A DNA stretch of 64,000 bases from Candolleomyces eurysporus (GCA_027579435.1 JANBPK010001481.1:26278-90277); one strand, 5' to 3'; numbered from the stretch's first letter, positions 24,401 through 33,847 are shown. Made by a program: numbers and translations. The notes: generated from the sequence alone by a model not told the origin.

Positions 24401-24980
24401 GGAACACCCGTTTTACTAGCTGTGGGCAGTCTGGCCTCTGCAGGTCTAGGCGTGTTCAGCCAGCCACCGACGCTTGGCAACCGAGAACGACCACGCAATG
24501 ACAAGAAGTTCCGCTTTTGGGACAAATGACATTTCAATGATGTCAATGACCGGAAACGGCTCCTCACAATTTTCCTTCCACTCCTAGTCTCTCCCGCACA
24601 TCCACTTGATAATACGAGCAAAAGCCAGCTTTTAGAAGAGAGATCAAGTCCAAAACTTACTAGAATCATATAACCTGGATCGTCCGCACCACTGTGTCGA
24701 CGATCACCTCAAACCCGGCTAATCTGGCTGATGAGAACCGCCCGGCGTCTTCCGGATCGGCCGTTTTTCCTCTCAGCATTCTCACTGTCCCCCTGAGTTT
24801 GTTGCCTTCTTCCAGCTCATCGCCCAGCTTTTTGCCTCCTCGCTTCTCAGCACCCCCACACTCCTTAACCCTTCTCTTCACCTAAAACCCCTTTTATTTC
24901 TCCCCTTTTCCTTCTATTTGGTGAGTATAAAAGCTCTCAAAGGCCCTTCGCTGCTCACCACGTCGATTTGCAGAGAAACC
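21418..24980. other. Long stretch without a resolved gene
   Basis: Within it, about 22080-23780 on the plus strand looks coding but cannot be assembled. Segments include NFLLEQCGPDGIVVLSFDTH (22250-22310), LAQHICAIFVSLAEQPSQLF (22406-22465), VEFIAHLARALYDQ (22505-22545), LRIVGVVPWDLLLSEAAYEH (22820-22880), NAPGQWNSMRPWDPFSHSAI (23027-23090) and CSMDPVAFGICESNPKLSII (23430-23490). They fall in shifting frames with interrupting stops, and N characters sit at 22552 and 23612. No family is recognised. The remainder (21418-22000 and 23800-24980) shows nothing beyond UTR-like and promoter sequence. Confidence 0.35.
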
Positions 24981-25928
24981 ATGCAGACCAGGAGCCTTGT
25001 CGTCTCTCTCCTTACTGCTGCCTCGTTGGTCGCTGCTCAATTCAGGGTCACCGTACCTAGCACGAGCAACTGGTGGGGTGAGTTGCTGTTGTTGCTAAGG
25101 ATTCTCGGCCGTGGGCCCTAACAAAGTCTCCGTCAGTCGCCAGATCCACCAACATTCTCGAATGGACTTGCAGGGAGGCCAATGCACCAGCACAATTCAC
25201 TGTTTTGTAAGTTGCTGCTTTCCCGCTGGTCGGAGACCCTTTCTAACCTCGTCTTTCGCAATACAGGATTGGTAACAGCGTATGTCTTCGATGTCGTCGA
25301 AAAATGTTGTCCAGTGCTTGATATTCTCTCGTTCTTGTGAATAGGACCAAACCATCCTCGTCCAGCCCTTGGCCATCATCGCTCAGCAAAACAACTTCGA
25401 CTGCTCAATTATCATCACCCAGGACCAAGCTAACCAGGCTGCTGGTCAGGGCTACCAAGTCTATTTGGCCAACCCCTTGAACAACACCGACGTGAGCACC
25501 ACTCCATTTTATGCTCCCTTGACCCTCAACCCCACTCGCGGTACAACTGTCCACACGGGCGGATCCTTCAGAGAAACCATCTTGTACCCGAGTACTCCCA
25601 TCCCCCATCATGGCCTCATTTTCGCTTTGGCCTGATTACCTTCATTTTGTTATGATGATGCTGACGAATTCTCTCTTACTTTCATCAGGTTTACGCTACC
25701 TCTGAGCCTTTCGAGATCAAGCCCCTCGGTTCCCTCTACCCCACTCAACAAGCCGCTGCGGCCTCCTCGGCAGCTGCTGCCGCGTCTGCCAGCGCTGCAG
25801 CCAACTCGACCAACAGCAACAACAATAACAATAACAGCGGTGCTTTCAGCGTCCGCTCCGGTGTGATTGGTGGTATGGCCGCGGGTGTTGTCGGCCTTGT
25901 TGGGGGAATTGCTGCTACCATGCTTTAA
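24981..25928 (+). CDS. Secreted Kre9/Knh1-type domain protein, probable GPI anchor
   Basis: Cell-surface or cell-wall protein of the fungal Kre9/Knh1 N-terminal-domain family (Ser/Thr-rich GPI-anchored group). Exons 24981-25077, 25137-25206, 25267-25279, 25345-25491 and 25689-25928 give 188 residues. A signal peptide (about residues 1-19, ending VAA) precedes the domain, seen as VTVPSTSNWW, ARSTNILEWTCREAN, FTVLIGNSDQTILVQPLAII and VYATSEPFEIKPLGS. An Ala/Ser/Asn-rich spacer and a hydrophobic tail (VIGGMAAGVVGLVGGIAA) fit a GPI-attachment signal. The third exon is a 13-nt microexon needed for LIGNSDQ. The role in beta-glucan assembly is inferred from yeast relatives. Confidence 0.92.
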
Positions 25929-26873
25929 GCTACATATACTCTCGGACGATAGAGTCTGTCATTGACTCTTCCCTGCTTAAAAGCTATGGGCACCGTGTCC
26001 CCCACGGCATGCTCTTCCCAATCGCGAACATTGTTCTGCTCTTTGGACCCGTCTCTTACTCTGCCTGCTGGTTCCCCAATGGACTTTGCTACCTAACGAC
26101 GCTTTTTCCTTTATTTCTATTATGCTATGTGTAACCAAACGATGAGTGTCTTTGCTGACGTTGTTACCTCCCTACATTTGTTAGTCGTCCTCGCATTGTC
26201 ACTCAAGATACCTTGTTAATCACTTTGTTTGTAAAACTGTTGCTGGTGGGCGATCAAGTGGTTACATTCATCAACGTTCTCTCGTCTCTCGGAGGCTTTG
26301 CTGAGTTGAAGCAGTCGGGCCGGGAATCGCACCGGGATCAATGTTTACTCACGCCACACTTTCCAAAGATGTGGGAGTCGGTTCCTTGAGCTCGGCTCTG
26401 TTCACCATGGGCTCAGCCGCTAGCTCGTCACCGAAAGCCCTCGGCGATACTGGTACGTACTCCTTAGAGATAGACTCTTTCAAGAAAGAGCCCAAAAATG
26501 TATCGAAAATCACCACGCTCTCAGCTAGTAAAACAGGAAATCCTGCAGGCCGAGCTTTTGATCTCTTTGGGTCTGACCCAGCGCGTAAATTGGCGGAACG
26601 GAGAGGAATCATGCTGAAAACTTCATTCGCGCAGCCTGATTGTACGTAGAGGATGTAGTAGCACAAATACCGATAACGTCCTCAACACTGAGTTGTGACG
26701 CTATCTCGCAGAGCTTTGTTCGCAAATGCGCGGGTGCGGAAGACAACGAACGATGCGGCCAGCGACTGCGATATCCAGAGGTACCCGGCGGATTGTGGAA
26801 TCCATGGACCGACTGATCGCACTCTCTGTGAGCGCAACTCTGGAAGTCAGCTTTATCCCTTCCACAACCCCAT
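25929..26873. other. Intergenic region before the peptide cluster
   Basis: 3' flank of the Kre9-like gene, then sequence without a supported gene. An open plus-strand frame at 26341-26649 has no recognisable domain. A tRNA-like B-box (GGTGCGATTCC, minus) sits near 26310-26335 without a complete tRNA fold. Confidence 0.4.
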
Positions 26874-26912
26874 CTATCCTGATGTTCGAATGCAGATGAC
26901 CCCGATACAGCC
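26874..26912 (-). pseudogene. Peptide unit A: relic of the cysteine exon
   Basis: After an AG acceptor at 26913-26914 the minus strand reads GCIGVICIRTSG and stop, closely matching the GPCIGAICI tail of unit B. The stop that follows I-C-I in the family is replaced here by sense codons, so the tail is four residues longer. No signal-peptide exon is found at the expected place upstream, and the TATA position near 27056 is degenerate. The upstream DNA still matches that of unit B. Probably a decayed family member. Confidence 0.45.
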
Positions 26913-27067
26913 CTAGCATCAAACTTGTCACTAGAGAACGCCAAGATGTCCGCTTGGTCTTGCCGTCGTTCAGAAAGTTCACACAAAGCTTCTCCACTCG
27001 AATCTGTCGGAGCAACGAGCTGAGAACTTCACGGTGAATTCTGCTGAGAAGTTTCATGGAGACTCTG

Positions 27068-27199
27068 CCCTTGGAAGCAACACGTGCGCAGCACATAGCG
27101 CCTTCTCTCATGATAACGAACTCTCCTTCTTATGATACTGATGTGCTTCAAATTCGTTAGAATCAAACACAAATTGGAGTGGTAAAGACATTCATTAAC
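27068..27199 (-). repeat. Upstream block of unit A, homologous to that of unit B
   Basis: About 130 nt aligning along its whole length with 27983-28113. Shared words include GCGCCTTCTCT/GTGCCTTCTCT, TCTCCTTCT, TATGATACTGA/CATGATATTGA, GAATCAAA and GGAGTGGTAA. It lies upstream of the relic unit A, as its match does for unit B. Confidence 0.75.
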
Positions 27200-27637
27200 T
27201 GCTGTGATGAGCCCTTCCCCACCACCTTAGACGGTGCTTATTGGTGGATGTGCACATCCCATGGTACAATGACATACGAGTCCCCAGAGATCCAACTTGA
27301 CGTCGTGTTTGGTGATCGCGTCTGGACTAAACACATCGGACCTTCTATTCATCCTGCGCTTAGCTCCTTCCAGAGGTGGCTCTTTGACGCCCACAACAGC
27401 CGCCTACCATCACAAGCTCTAGCCTGGAAACCCTGGCGCTCCAAGCCGTTCGCGTTTATGCAAAGAATTAGAAGGAATCACTTGTCGCCTGTATTCTTAT
27501 TTCTATTTCTTTGTACGTCGTACACTACAAATTAAACCAGCAAGATCGAACACGAATCATCAGTCAGACTACGAGAGATAGGTATACGGTCGATGCCCAG
27601 AAGGGAGGATCTCCCCGAGTTCAGTCCATACGGCCTC

Positions 27638-27866
27638 TCAGATACAGATAGCTCCGATACAGGGCCCACCTCCAAGTGGGCTTGCACTAGCACCTTCGAA
27701 ATCGTCTAGAAAGCAAAAGAAGTCCATTTAGTTGCTGAAAGCGTCGCCGTCCTCTGAAAAGCTCACCTGAGGAGTCTCCGCTCGGATCAGTTGGAAGGAC
27801 AGGCCTTCCCAAGGCAAGTGTACTCAAAACGAGTAGCACCGTGATAAATGCTGCGGGGGTGTGCAT
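27638..27866 (-). CDS. Peptide unit B: secreted 55-residue precursor ending CIGAICI
   Basis: Unrecognised small secreted peptide. Exons 27866-27767 and 27705-27638 (61-nt GT..AG intron, phase 1) give 55 residues. Residues 1-20 form a signal peptide (MHTPAAFITVLLVLSTLALG). A short Pro/Asp/Ser-rich linker (RPVLPTDPSGDSS) follows, then an acidic and Gly-rich segment ending GGGPCIGAICI-stop. The intron splits an Asp codon directly before the last exon, exactly as in units D, H and J. The two cysteines could close a five-residue ring near the C-terminus; that is inference. A TATA box lies about 100 nt upstream. No CaaX box is present. Reading through the intron would give an unrelated tail lacking the family motif, so splicing is preferred. 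Confidence 0.75.
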
Positions 27867-27966
27867 ATCGAATTGGCTCGGGTCTGAGGACTTTTCACGG
27901 AGGGCGTGAGGTACGGTGGCGACCACGGTGGGGTGTTGAGATGAGAACTCTGTTAACACAGCTGAG

Positions 27967-27973
27967 TTTTATA
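27967..27973 (-). promoter_or_regulatory. TATA box of peptide unit B
   Basis: TATAAAA about 100 nt upstream of the unit B start, just downstream of the conserved upstream block. Confidence 0.55.
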
Positions 27974-27982
27974 GAAATACTA

Positions 27983-28113
27983 CCTTTGGGAGCAACACAT
28001 ACGTACCATGTAGTGCCTTCTCTTAAGCTAACAGAATCTCCTTCTCATGATATTGACGTGCTTGAAATTTGTTCGAATCAAAGACAGAGTGGAGTGGTAA
28101 GACATTCATGAAC
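27983..28113 (-). repeat. Upstream block of unit B
   Basis: Homologous to 27068-27199 over about 130 nt. It begins about 10 nt upstream of the TATA box of unit B, so it probably carries promoter elements retained after a tandem duplication. Confidence 0.75.
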
Positions 28114-28380
28114 TAGGTTTCCCCAGGATCTCATCACGAATTTGATTATCACCAGACGAAGGATGGGTCCCACTGAATGAGAGTAGGACAGTTGAGACGG
28201 TGAGAAACTTCGTGGGAGACGTTGTCGTGATTATTCTCCGAGCTAGCCACAGGTAGAAGAAGTTCTACTCGTACAAAAGCATACAAACTAGAACATTTCC
28301 CATGTCTCCGAAAATAGGCTTTGCAACAGCACGAGTGGGGTGTGGTGTTCGCCCTTCTAGGACACACGGCCCAGGATCTA

Positions 28381-28661
28381 TTAGTACCCTTTCTCGCAAA
28401 CGAGAGTATTGCAGATTGTGATCGGCGGGTCTTATAGAAGCAACAGGAATTAGTACTAATACAAAACACAGCATTAGTGACTTACCTCGGGCTGGAAGCT
28501 TGGCCAAAGGTGTATCGATATCTTCGGCGACACAAAAATCAGAGAACCTGACAAGACTGGTAAGAATCGCACGTACATTGAGGTTGAGCGGTAGGAGCTG
28601 CAGGGACTGCAACTACTGCAGCAACTATTGTCAAGAAGAACGCGGTAAACCACGAAGTCAT
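28381..28661 (-). CDS. Peptide unit C: secreted 56-residue precursor with CNTLVC pair
   Basis: Diverged member of the cluster. Exons 28661-28577, 28521-28486 and 28430-28381, with two 55-nt introns, give 56 residues. The 85-nt first exon, phase-1 end and hydrophobic signal peptide (MTSWFTAFFLTIVAAVVAVP) match units D and J. The last exon again begins with a split Asp codon after Arg (R-D, as in H and J) and reads DPPITICNTLVCEKGY-stop. CNTLVC resembles CNIRVC of unit J, but the terminal C-I-stop is replaced by CEKGY-stop. An apparent TACTAAT branch site lies before the last acceptor. Shorter alternative introns (25-30 nt) were set aside as too short. The middle exon is the least certain part. 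Confidence 0.6.
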
Positions 28662-28743
28662 CGTCGAGAGCGAGTGTTGAGGGCAGTAAATCTGTCTAAG
28701 GTTTTATTTGGGGCTGGCAATTCACATTTCACAGGGACTGCTC

Positions 28744-28752
28744 TTATATATA
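28744..28752 (-). promoter_or_regulatory. TATA box of peptide unit C
   Basis: TATATATAA about 85 nt upstream of the unit C start codon. Confidence 0.6.
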
Positions 28753-28953
28753 CCACCTAACGTACTCCTGAAAACATACATGAACACACATATTGGGTCT
28801 CCGAGCCTCCCAGAGCCAGCGTATCAAAGCAAAACATCTCTTCCCGTCCTATGACAAGTGGTTTAGGTGAATCGATGAACTCAAATGAAGGTGCTCCATC
28901 CTTCTCCCGTTGTGTCATTGTTTACGCCTGTGAAGAGCAGGGTATAGCTGACG

Positions 28954-29148
28954 CTAGATGCAGATTTGCCCGCCCGGTTCGACTCGGCAATCCGCGTCGA
29001 GTGCGTCTAGACAAAGGGGAACGCAAGTTCAGTGGATGTCTTCGCTGCGGAAAGCGAGCTTACCGATAGCGACGTCAGGAACGGGCGTTGCCAGAGCAAA
29101 CATACTGGTAATGCTCATGAGCACGGCCAACACGTTGAGGAAATGCAT
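28954..29148 (-). CDS. Peptide unit D: secreted 45-residue precursor ending EPGGQICI
   Basis: Unrecognised small secreted peptide. Exons 29148-29064 and 29006-28954 (57-nt intron, phase 1) give 45 residues. The signal peptide is MHFLNVLAVLMSITSMFALA, followed by TPVPDVAI. The second exon, entered through a split Asp codon, reads DALDADCRVEPGGQICI-stop. Two cysteines, eight residues apart, precede a terminal isoleucine. A TATA box lies about 90 nt upstream. It has the same architecture as units B, H and J, which is the main support for the model. Confidence 0.8.
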
Positions 29149-29237
29149 GCTGAGCAGATTTGGTCTTGGACGCAAGAGCTCAATATGGACAGGTGGAGAG
29201 GAAGGGGATGACCAGCAGAAGAATGCGATGTGGTCGG

Positions 29238-29244
29238 CTTTATA
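29238..29244 (-). promoter_or_regulatory. TATA box of peptide unit D
   Basis: TATAAAG about 90 nt upstream of the unit D start codon. Confidence 0.5.
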
Positions 29245-29730
29245 CAACGCCGAGGGTGCTATGTATAGATAACCCTGCGCCCATAATACTTCGATAAGTG
29301 GTGTACTTGGAAATAGAAGAGAGAACCAGGCGGGGGGGGACGTGGGTAGCCAACGCAAGTTTCCCTAATCGACGCCGGTGAGTACAGATTGAATTCAGAC
29401 AGAGAATATTACTGAGTCCTTACCGCAGTCTAGCCGATGAACCAGTCGAATTGCAAGCGTATATCACGCTTCGCTTCGTTAGAAATGCTTCGGAGAACAA
29501 CTTGAAGGTCATCGTTCGTTGTAATACAAACACAGCTACGCGAAAGTCGAATCTTTCCCTACACTTCGGAGAAACATTGAATAAAAATCAGCTCTCGGCG
29601 GCAACACAGTTTCAAACTGAAGGGCGGATGCCGTGAATCGAACCAGCGCTGGGTGTACAGGGATCACTGAAGTCCATACGACGATATCGGGGGCCGCGTG
29701 GCTCAATACAATAAGTTGGATGCCCGAGCT

Positions 29731-29889
29731 TTAGATGCATATGTAGCCCGGGCACGAAGGAAGACAGCCCGGCATCCCCGGTGGGGTTCTCGCTGCAATT
29801 GGTCTTGGCTGAGAATTAACTGGTGCAGCGACGACAGCCGTCGACGCGGAGGCTGCGTCAAGGAGGAGAATCGTTGAAAGCCAGTGCAT
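29731..29889 (-). CDS. Peptide unit E: intronless secreted 52-residue precursor ending CPGYICI
   Basis: Unrecognised small secreted peptide encoded by one exon. The N-terminal about 22 residues (MHWLSTILLLDAASASTAVV) are signal-like and lead into AAPVNSQPRPIAAR, a linker resembling that of unit J (PTAAR). The tail reads TPPGMPGCLPSCPGYICI-stop, with three cysteines, the last followed by Ile and stop as in B, D, H and J. The intron present in relatives at the position after ...AAR is absent here. A TATA box lies about 55 nt upstream. Confidence 0.8.
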   Translation of the reverse strand: MHWLSTILLLDAASASTAVVAAPVNSQPRPIAARTPPGMPGCLPSCPGYICI

Positions 29890-29940
29890 CGGGACGACGA
29901 CACGGGTTGTTGCTGAAGGCTGCAAGACAATGTAGTCTCG

Positions 29941-29948
29941 TTTATATA
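29941..29948 (-). promoter_or_regulatory. TATA box of peptide unit E
   Basis: TATATAAA about 55 nt upstream of the unit E start codon. Confidence 0.6.
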
Positions 29949-29959
29949 GCAGTATACGA

Positions 29960-31483
29960 TGAGTCAGTGTGGTATTCCCTCATACCCTCGAATTGACAAG
30001 TGCGTCAGAGAACAGAGAGAAACGGTTGGTAGTAATAACTACCAGCACAAGTTCAACCTAGTCGACGACACATCGATATGGATCCCGATCGATTTGGAGC
30101 TGAAGATCCAAGATGCATCCTCCCCAATGGCAGATGAGATGCCTAACGCTTCTGAAAGACCTGAGACCCAAGCATTGGCAGTATTAATGAGATGAGGTGA
30201 CATGGAGGCCTTGGTCAAGGGCGGACAGAATGTGAAGGACACGCGACAGCAGAAGGAGTCGATCGTCAAACAGAGCGCGGATGAGACACACTCGGTACGC
30301 TCTTGAGCAGAGAATGGCTCTCGTGTCTGTTCGGTGTCGTGCCGCAATACTGACTGTGAGGCCTGGGAGAGATTAAGCAGAACTCAAGAGACAGGAAGAA
30401 GGTACTAATCTGAATCAACATACCCTTCTCCGTACGTTCCAAACGTGAGCCTCAACGTACCCAAAACACCGCGACATCCAGCAACTGTATCAACCAAAGC
30501 CTGACTGTACATTCATAAATTCGAGTCTTGCTCTTCCTTCGAGGCAAGAACGTCGAGGCGGGATGCATCGAATTGCGACGGATTTAGGAGGGTGATTTCG
30601 TGAGCTGCAAAGAAGTAGGATCATGGAGGCTTTTGTGAATGGCTCTAGGGATACGCTGGGCTGGAAAAGCTCGTCAGATGGCGAACACTGCAGATTCAGG
30701 TGTCTCCTACAGCGAGGTTCGTGGACAACGCTTTTGATGTGGCGAGGTCGTTTCTTGAGCCATTGTAGGCCCAGGAGAAGGCGCCCGAAGGTGCCTACTA
30801 TGCACCACGTATTGCAGGGCGCTCCCTTGCTTTCGATTGACAAGCAGCACTCCCCGCAAAGGGTTCAATGAGGCTGCCGGACTGTATGGTAGACGCCTCT
30901 GGTTTGAAGTTGGACTCGTACATGGTTGCGGCTGAAGAGAATAGGTCGACGCGACGCGACGCTGGGGTCACCTGGAGACTCCGGCTTTCACCTTTCCCTT
31001 CTGCCGTCAGGTCGCGACCGGCGACTAAGCGGTGGCCTGCGGCCGCTGCCTTCCACCTCACAATTGTTTCATTCAACTTCGCATGTTGCTGTAGAGCTAC
31101 GCTGTACCGTTTAGCGAAAGTGCAACACGCAAGAACATCAAGTCTCTACGAGGATGGCCCGCGGTCGTCGAGAGGCCAATTCCAATGGGTAATTGTAAGC
31201 TTGACAAAGGCTAGGCTACGAAAGGTTAAGCGAACTTTTCTTTGTCAATGTGTTCGACGGTGACCGACTATGAAGATCATAGCCGAATGCAAGACGAGGT
31301 CAAGTTTTTTAGACTACTTTCTGAGTTTTTCCTTCACCGGTCCAATTGCTGTACACTCTTCCAAAGTCAAAGGTCCTCAAGTTAATCAAATACAGAGAAC
31401 TACATGCGAAGCAAGCTCCCATTTCCAAAATTGTCCATAAATCTCTGGATGACCTTCCCGACTACGGCCGGTAGCAAGCCTAG
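29960..31483. other. Gap within the peptide cluster
   Basis: No intact peptide gene found. Minus-strand traces near 30080-30100 (SIGIHI) and 30560-30590 (VAIRCI) faintly resemble family tails but lack signal exons and stops in the right place. They may be relics or chance. Confidence 0.3.
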
Positions 31484-31723
31484 TCAAATGCAGATGCTTC
31501 CCCCTTCAGGAGGGGCAACCCTGCCAACGCCAGTTTCTTCTATACATGCAGGGTCAATGTTATCTTGCAGGAAAGGCAGGAGTGTAATTAGTTTTGCTCC
31601 AAATCGAGGGATTGTCTGTAGCTCACCCCGTCCTCTGTCAGGGCTCTGAATTATGGGATGTCCAAAAGCCCACAGTGTGCTTGCAAGCCCAGCAAGGAGG
31701 ATCAATGCCTTCGAGATGTGCAT
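31484..31723 (-). CDS. Peptide unit H: secreted 58-residue precursor ending EGGSICI
   Basis: Unrecognised small secreted peptide. The frame is open from 31723 to 31484, but a GTGAGC donor and CAAG acceptor at the family position define a 63-nt phase-1 intron (31626-31564); exons 31723-31627 and 31563-31484 give 58 residues. Signal peptide MHISKALILLAGLASTLWAF, linker GHPIIQSPDRGR, then a split Asp codon and DNIDPACIEETGVG leading to PPEGGSICI-stop. The two cysteines are 17 residues apart, the widest spacing in the cluster. Because the intron length is a multiple of three, an unspliced form of 79 residues is also possible. Only a weak TATA-like TTATTTAG is seen near 31794-31801. Confidence 0.78.
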   Translation of the reverse strand: MHISKALILLAGLASTLWAFGHPIIQSPDRGRGELQTIPRFGAKLITLLPFLQDNIDPACIEETGVGRVAPPEGGSICI

Positions 31724-31801
31724 GTTTCAATGTAACAGCGATCCGGGGGAGTCAACGATAGAGAGGGACTGGGTTGTCAACGATGCTTGGGTCTAAATAA
31801 G

Positions 31802-33644
31802 GACTCCGGAGTGGGGTTTAGTGGGATGATCAGCTCTCAATGGTTGCAAAGGGATGAAGCAATGGGGTTCCGATATATACTGTTAGTACCATGGGTGAAT
31901 TAGAAAGTACCTGTCCAAGCTTTTGTTACACATTTGCCGCTAATACAATGTCACTGTAGCCATAGTTGTAAATCGAAGACTCAAGCCATGCACGAATATC
32001 GTCGAACTGACGCCGATGTAGAAGCAAGCACCCAATCCAGTCTTCAGCGTTGGAAGAGCCATTGATTCTCGAGGTGAGCTCCGATTCTTCTCCTACCATA
32101 AGTTTCTTCGAAGCAGATGCTTATCATTGTTCTCAATACAAAAACAGGTAAGATATCGGGCTTCCCCCTGATACTTGAGGAAAGAATGGAAGTTTTCTCC
32201 TAACAACACAATCAATTAAGCGTGGGCCTGCCCTCGGTACCAGAAAATAGCAGCGGCGGAGAGTCTGACACAGAAAGATTAGAAATTGGAAAAGCGACTC
32301 GGTGCAACTTCTGGCCGTGTTAACTTTGAGAAAATTTGAGGAGCAACCGACCTCAAAAATAAAATGGAGATATCAGAGCGGGAAAATAAGGGGAAAGGAA
32401 GCGATGCACGCCCAATACATAACAGTGCCCAAGAGCAACGACTTCGGCGCGAGATGGTTGAGTCAAATGGACAGATGTTTGCTGAGAACTGCAGCAGGAA
32501 TCGAGGTCGCACTGATTGCTGCCACCGTGCGACGTGTGACGTCATGGTTGTGAGGGTCATCAGATGAGCAGAAACGAAGGCACAAGTTTCAAATGCTAAA
32601 CAGCCTCGACCGTTATCGGACTCGGTATTGTGAGAGACGGTGCTCGCGAGAGGCTTCATTGTTTTGCAATCGCGTTCTTCCTCTCACTTCATAGAAGGGA
32701 CACCCGAACGGTTCTCATCAAAGTGATATAATATGTCCGGGTAGGTGTCGTGTCGCAATATTAGAAGTGAAAGCGAGGATGCCCGATAGTGCGCATTAAG
32801 TTTTAGGGTGGGGCACAAACTAACTGTCGCGTACCGCGACATACCGGTCTTGAAGAGGCCCTCTGAAGTCACCAAGAGCCTAAATAAAGGTAGGCGTCTT
32901 CGTCTTCTCACTTAGCTGATGCTTCTTCCTTCGATACGGGATACTTCAAAGGCGGTCGGCGAGGTCTCTGGGCTTGTATGGTACCCGGTAGAGATCACGG
33001 CATTCATGATTCGGCCGGGGTGCTCGTCCTGTACATTCTCCTCTGGGCTGGGCTCAACGGAGTGGGGAGGCTGTGAGCTGGATGCCCCTGATTGAGATTG
33101 TGAATATGGTTAGAGACATGGAAGCAATTGGTGGGAGAATGGGACGATTGCCGGAGTCTCGGTGGCCAAGTTCATAACGTTCTCCGTCAGTCCAGGTCCA
33201 ACAGTTTAAGCCGCCGGTACGAGCATCAAATACTCTCTAGGCGTTCTTGGAGGTATCCGTATCTAAAAATGCGCTTATGGACCACATTCTGTCCTAGTGA
33301 TTCAATTCGGCTCAGGTGAATCTCTGAATCTTGCCAAAGGGCATTGACATTGACACCACACCACCGTTCACGAGTTGATTCGGGAAAGAGTGCTCTTATC
33401 TGACTACGAACTTATCACTCTTCTTTCTTCTTCTTCGGAAACAAAAGCTGAGTACAATCTTTCAGGAGTCGGAACAAGGTGGGTCCTATTAACTTTATCC
33501 AATATTCTTTCTGATCGTTTGGACGACGATGCTGTCGAATCCGAAACAAGGAGACGCGTTGTGTGAACAATTGCCGTCATCTGAACCGCTATAGCGGCAT
33601 CTCGCTGAGCAACAGTTGACCGCGAAAAAAGAAGTAACTGACCT
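31802..33644. other. Gap between peptide units H and J
   Basis: No supported gene. A minus-strand frame from 32659 contains GRGCLAFETCAF, which has a Cys pair but no signal peptide and no family ending. The rest shows only short open frames. Confidence 0.35.
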
Positions 33645-33847
33645 TTAAATGCAGACCCTGATATTACAACTACCATCCTGAGATGGTGGACCTTTTGCTA
33701 CATCTACAAGCACATCTGGAACGTAAGAAGCGCCGCGGAGGCCTTAGAAGACCAAAACATACCACGAGCAGCAGTAGGAAGCGGGGTGGCGCTAATCAAT
33801 GCCGCTGTGAGGACCGCAACGGTAGAAAGAACAGAAAAGGACTTCAT
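33645..33847 (-). CDS. Peptide unit J: secreted 51-residue precursor ending SCNIRVCI
   Basis: Unrecognised small secreted peptide. Exons 33847-33763 and 33715-33645 (47-nt intron, phase 1) give 51 residues. Signal peptide MKSFSVLSTVAVLTAALISA, then TPLPTAAR. The last exon starts in a split Asp codon and reads DVLVDVAKGPPSQDGSCNIR followed by V-C-I-stop. The first exon is 85 nt, the same length as in units C and D. A TATA box lies about 50 nt upstream. CNIRVC parallels CNTLVC of unit C. Confidence 0.8.

Noticed and set aside
26310..26335. tRNA gene on the minus strand (GGTGCGATTCC B-box)
   Set aside because: The T-arm does not pair and no matching acceptor or anticodon arm is found.
28548..28572. 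25-nt intron in peptide unit C
   Set aside because: Too short for splicing; a 55-nt intron using GTACGT and a GAAG acceptor keeps the frame and the family exon structure.
29629..29700. tRNA gene on the minus strand (GGTTCGATTC B-box, GATATCGTC upstream)
   Set aside because: It looks like a tRNA remnant, but acceptor and T stems pair poorly; at most a decayed tRNA or SINE trace.
32279..32659. Further peptide gene with GRGCLAFETCAF
   Set aside because: It has a Cys pair and a possible TATA upstream, but no signal peptide, no family ending and no matching intron.
26874..33847. Peptide cluster as basidiomycete mating pheromone precursors
   Set aside because: Pheromone precursors end in a CaaX box (Cys at the fourth position from the end) and lack a signal peptide. 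Here the last Cys is next to last, signal peptides are present, and no STE3-type receptor lies in the window.
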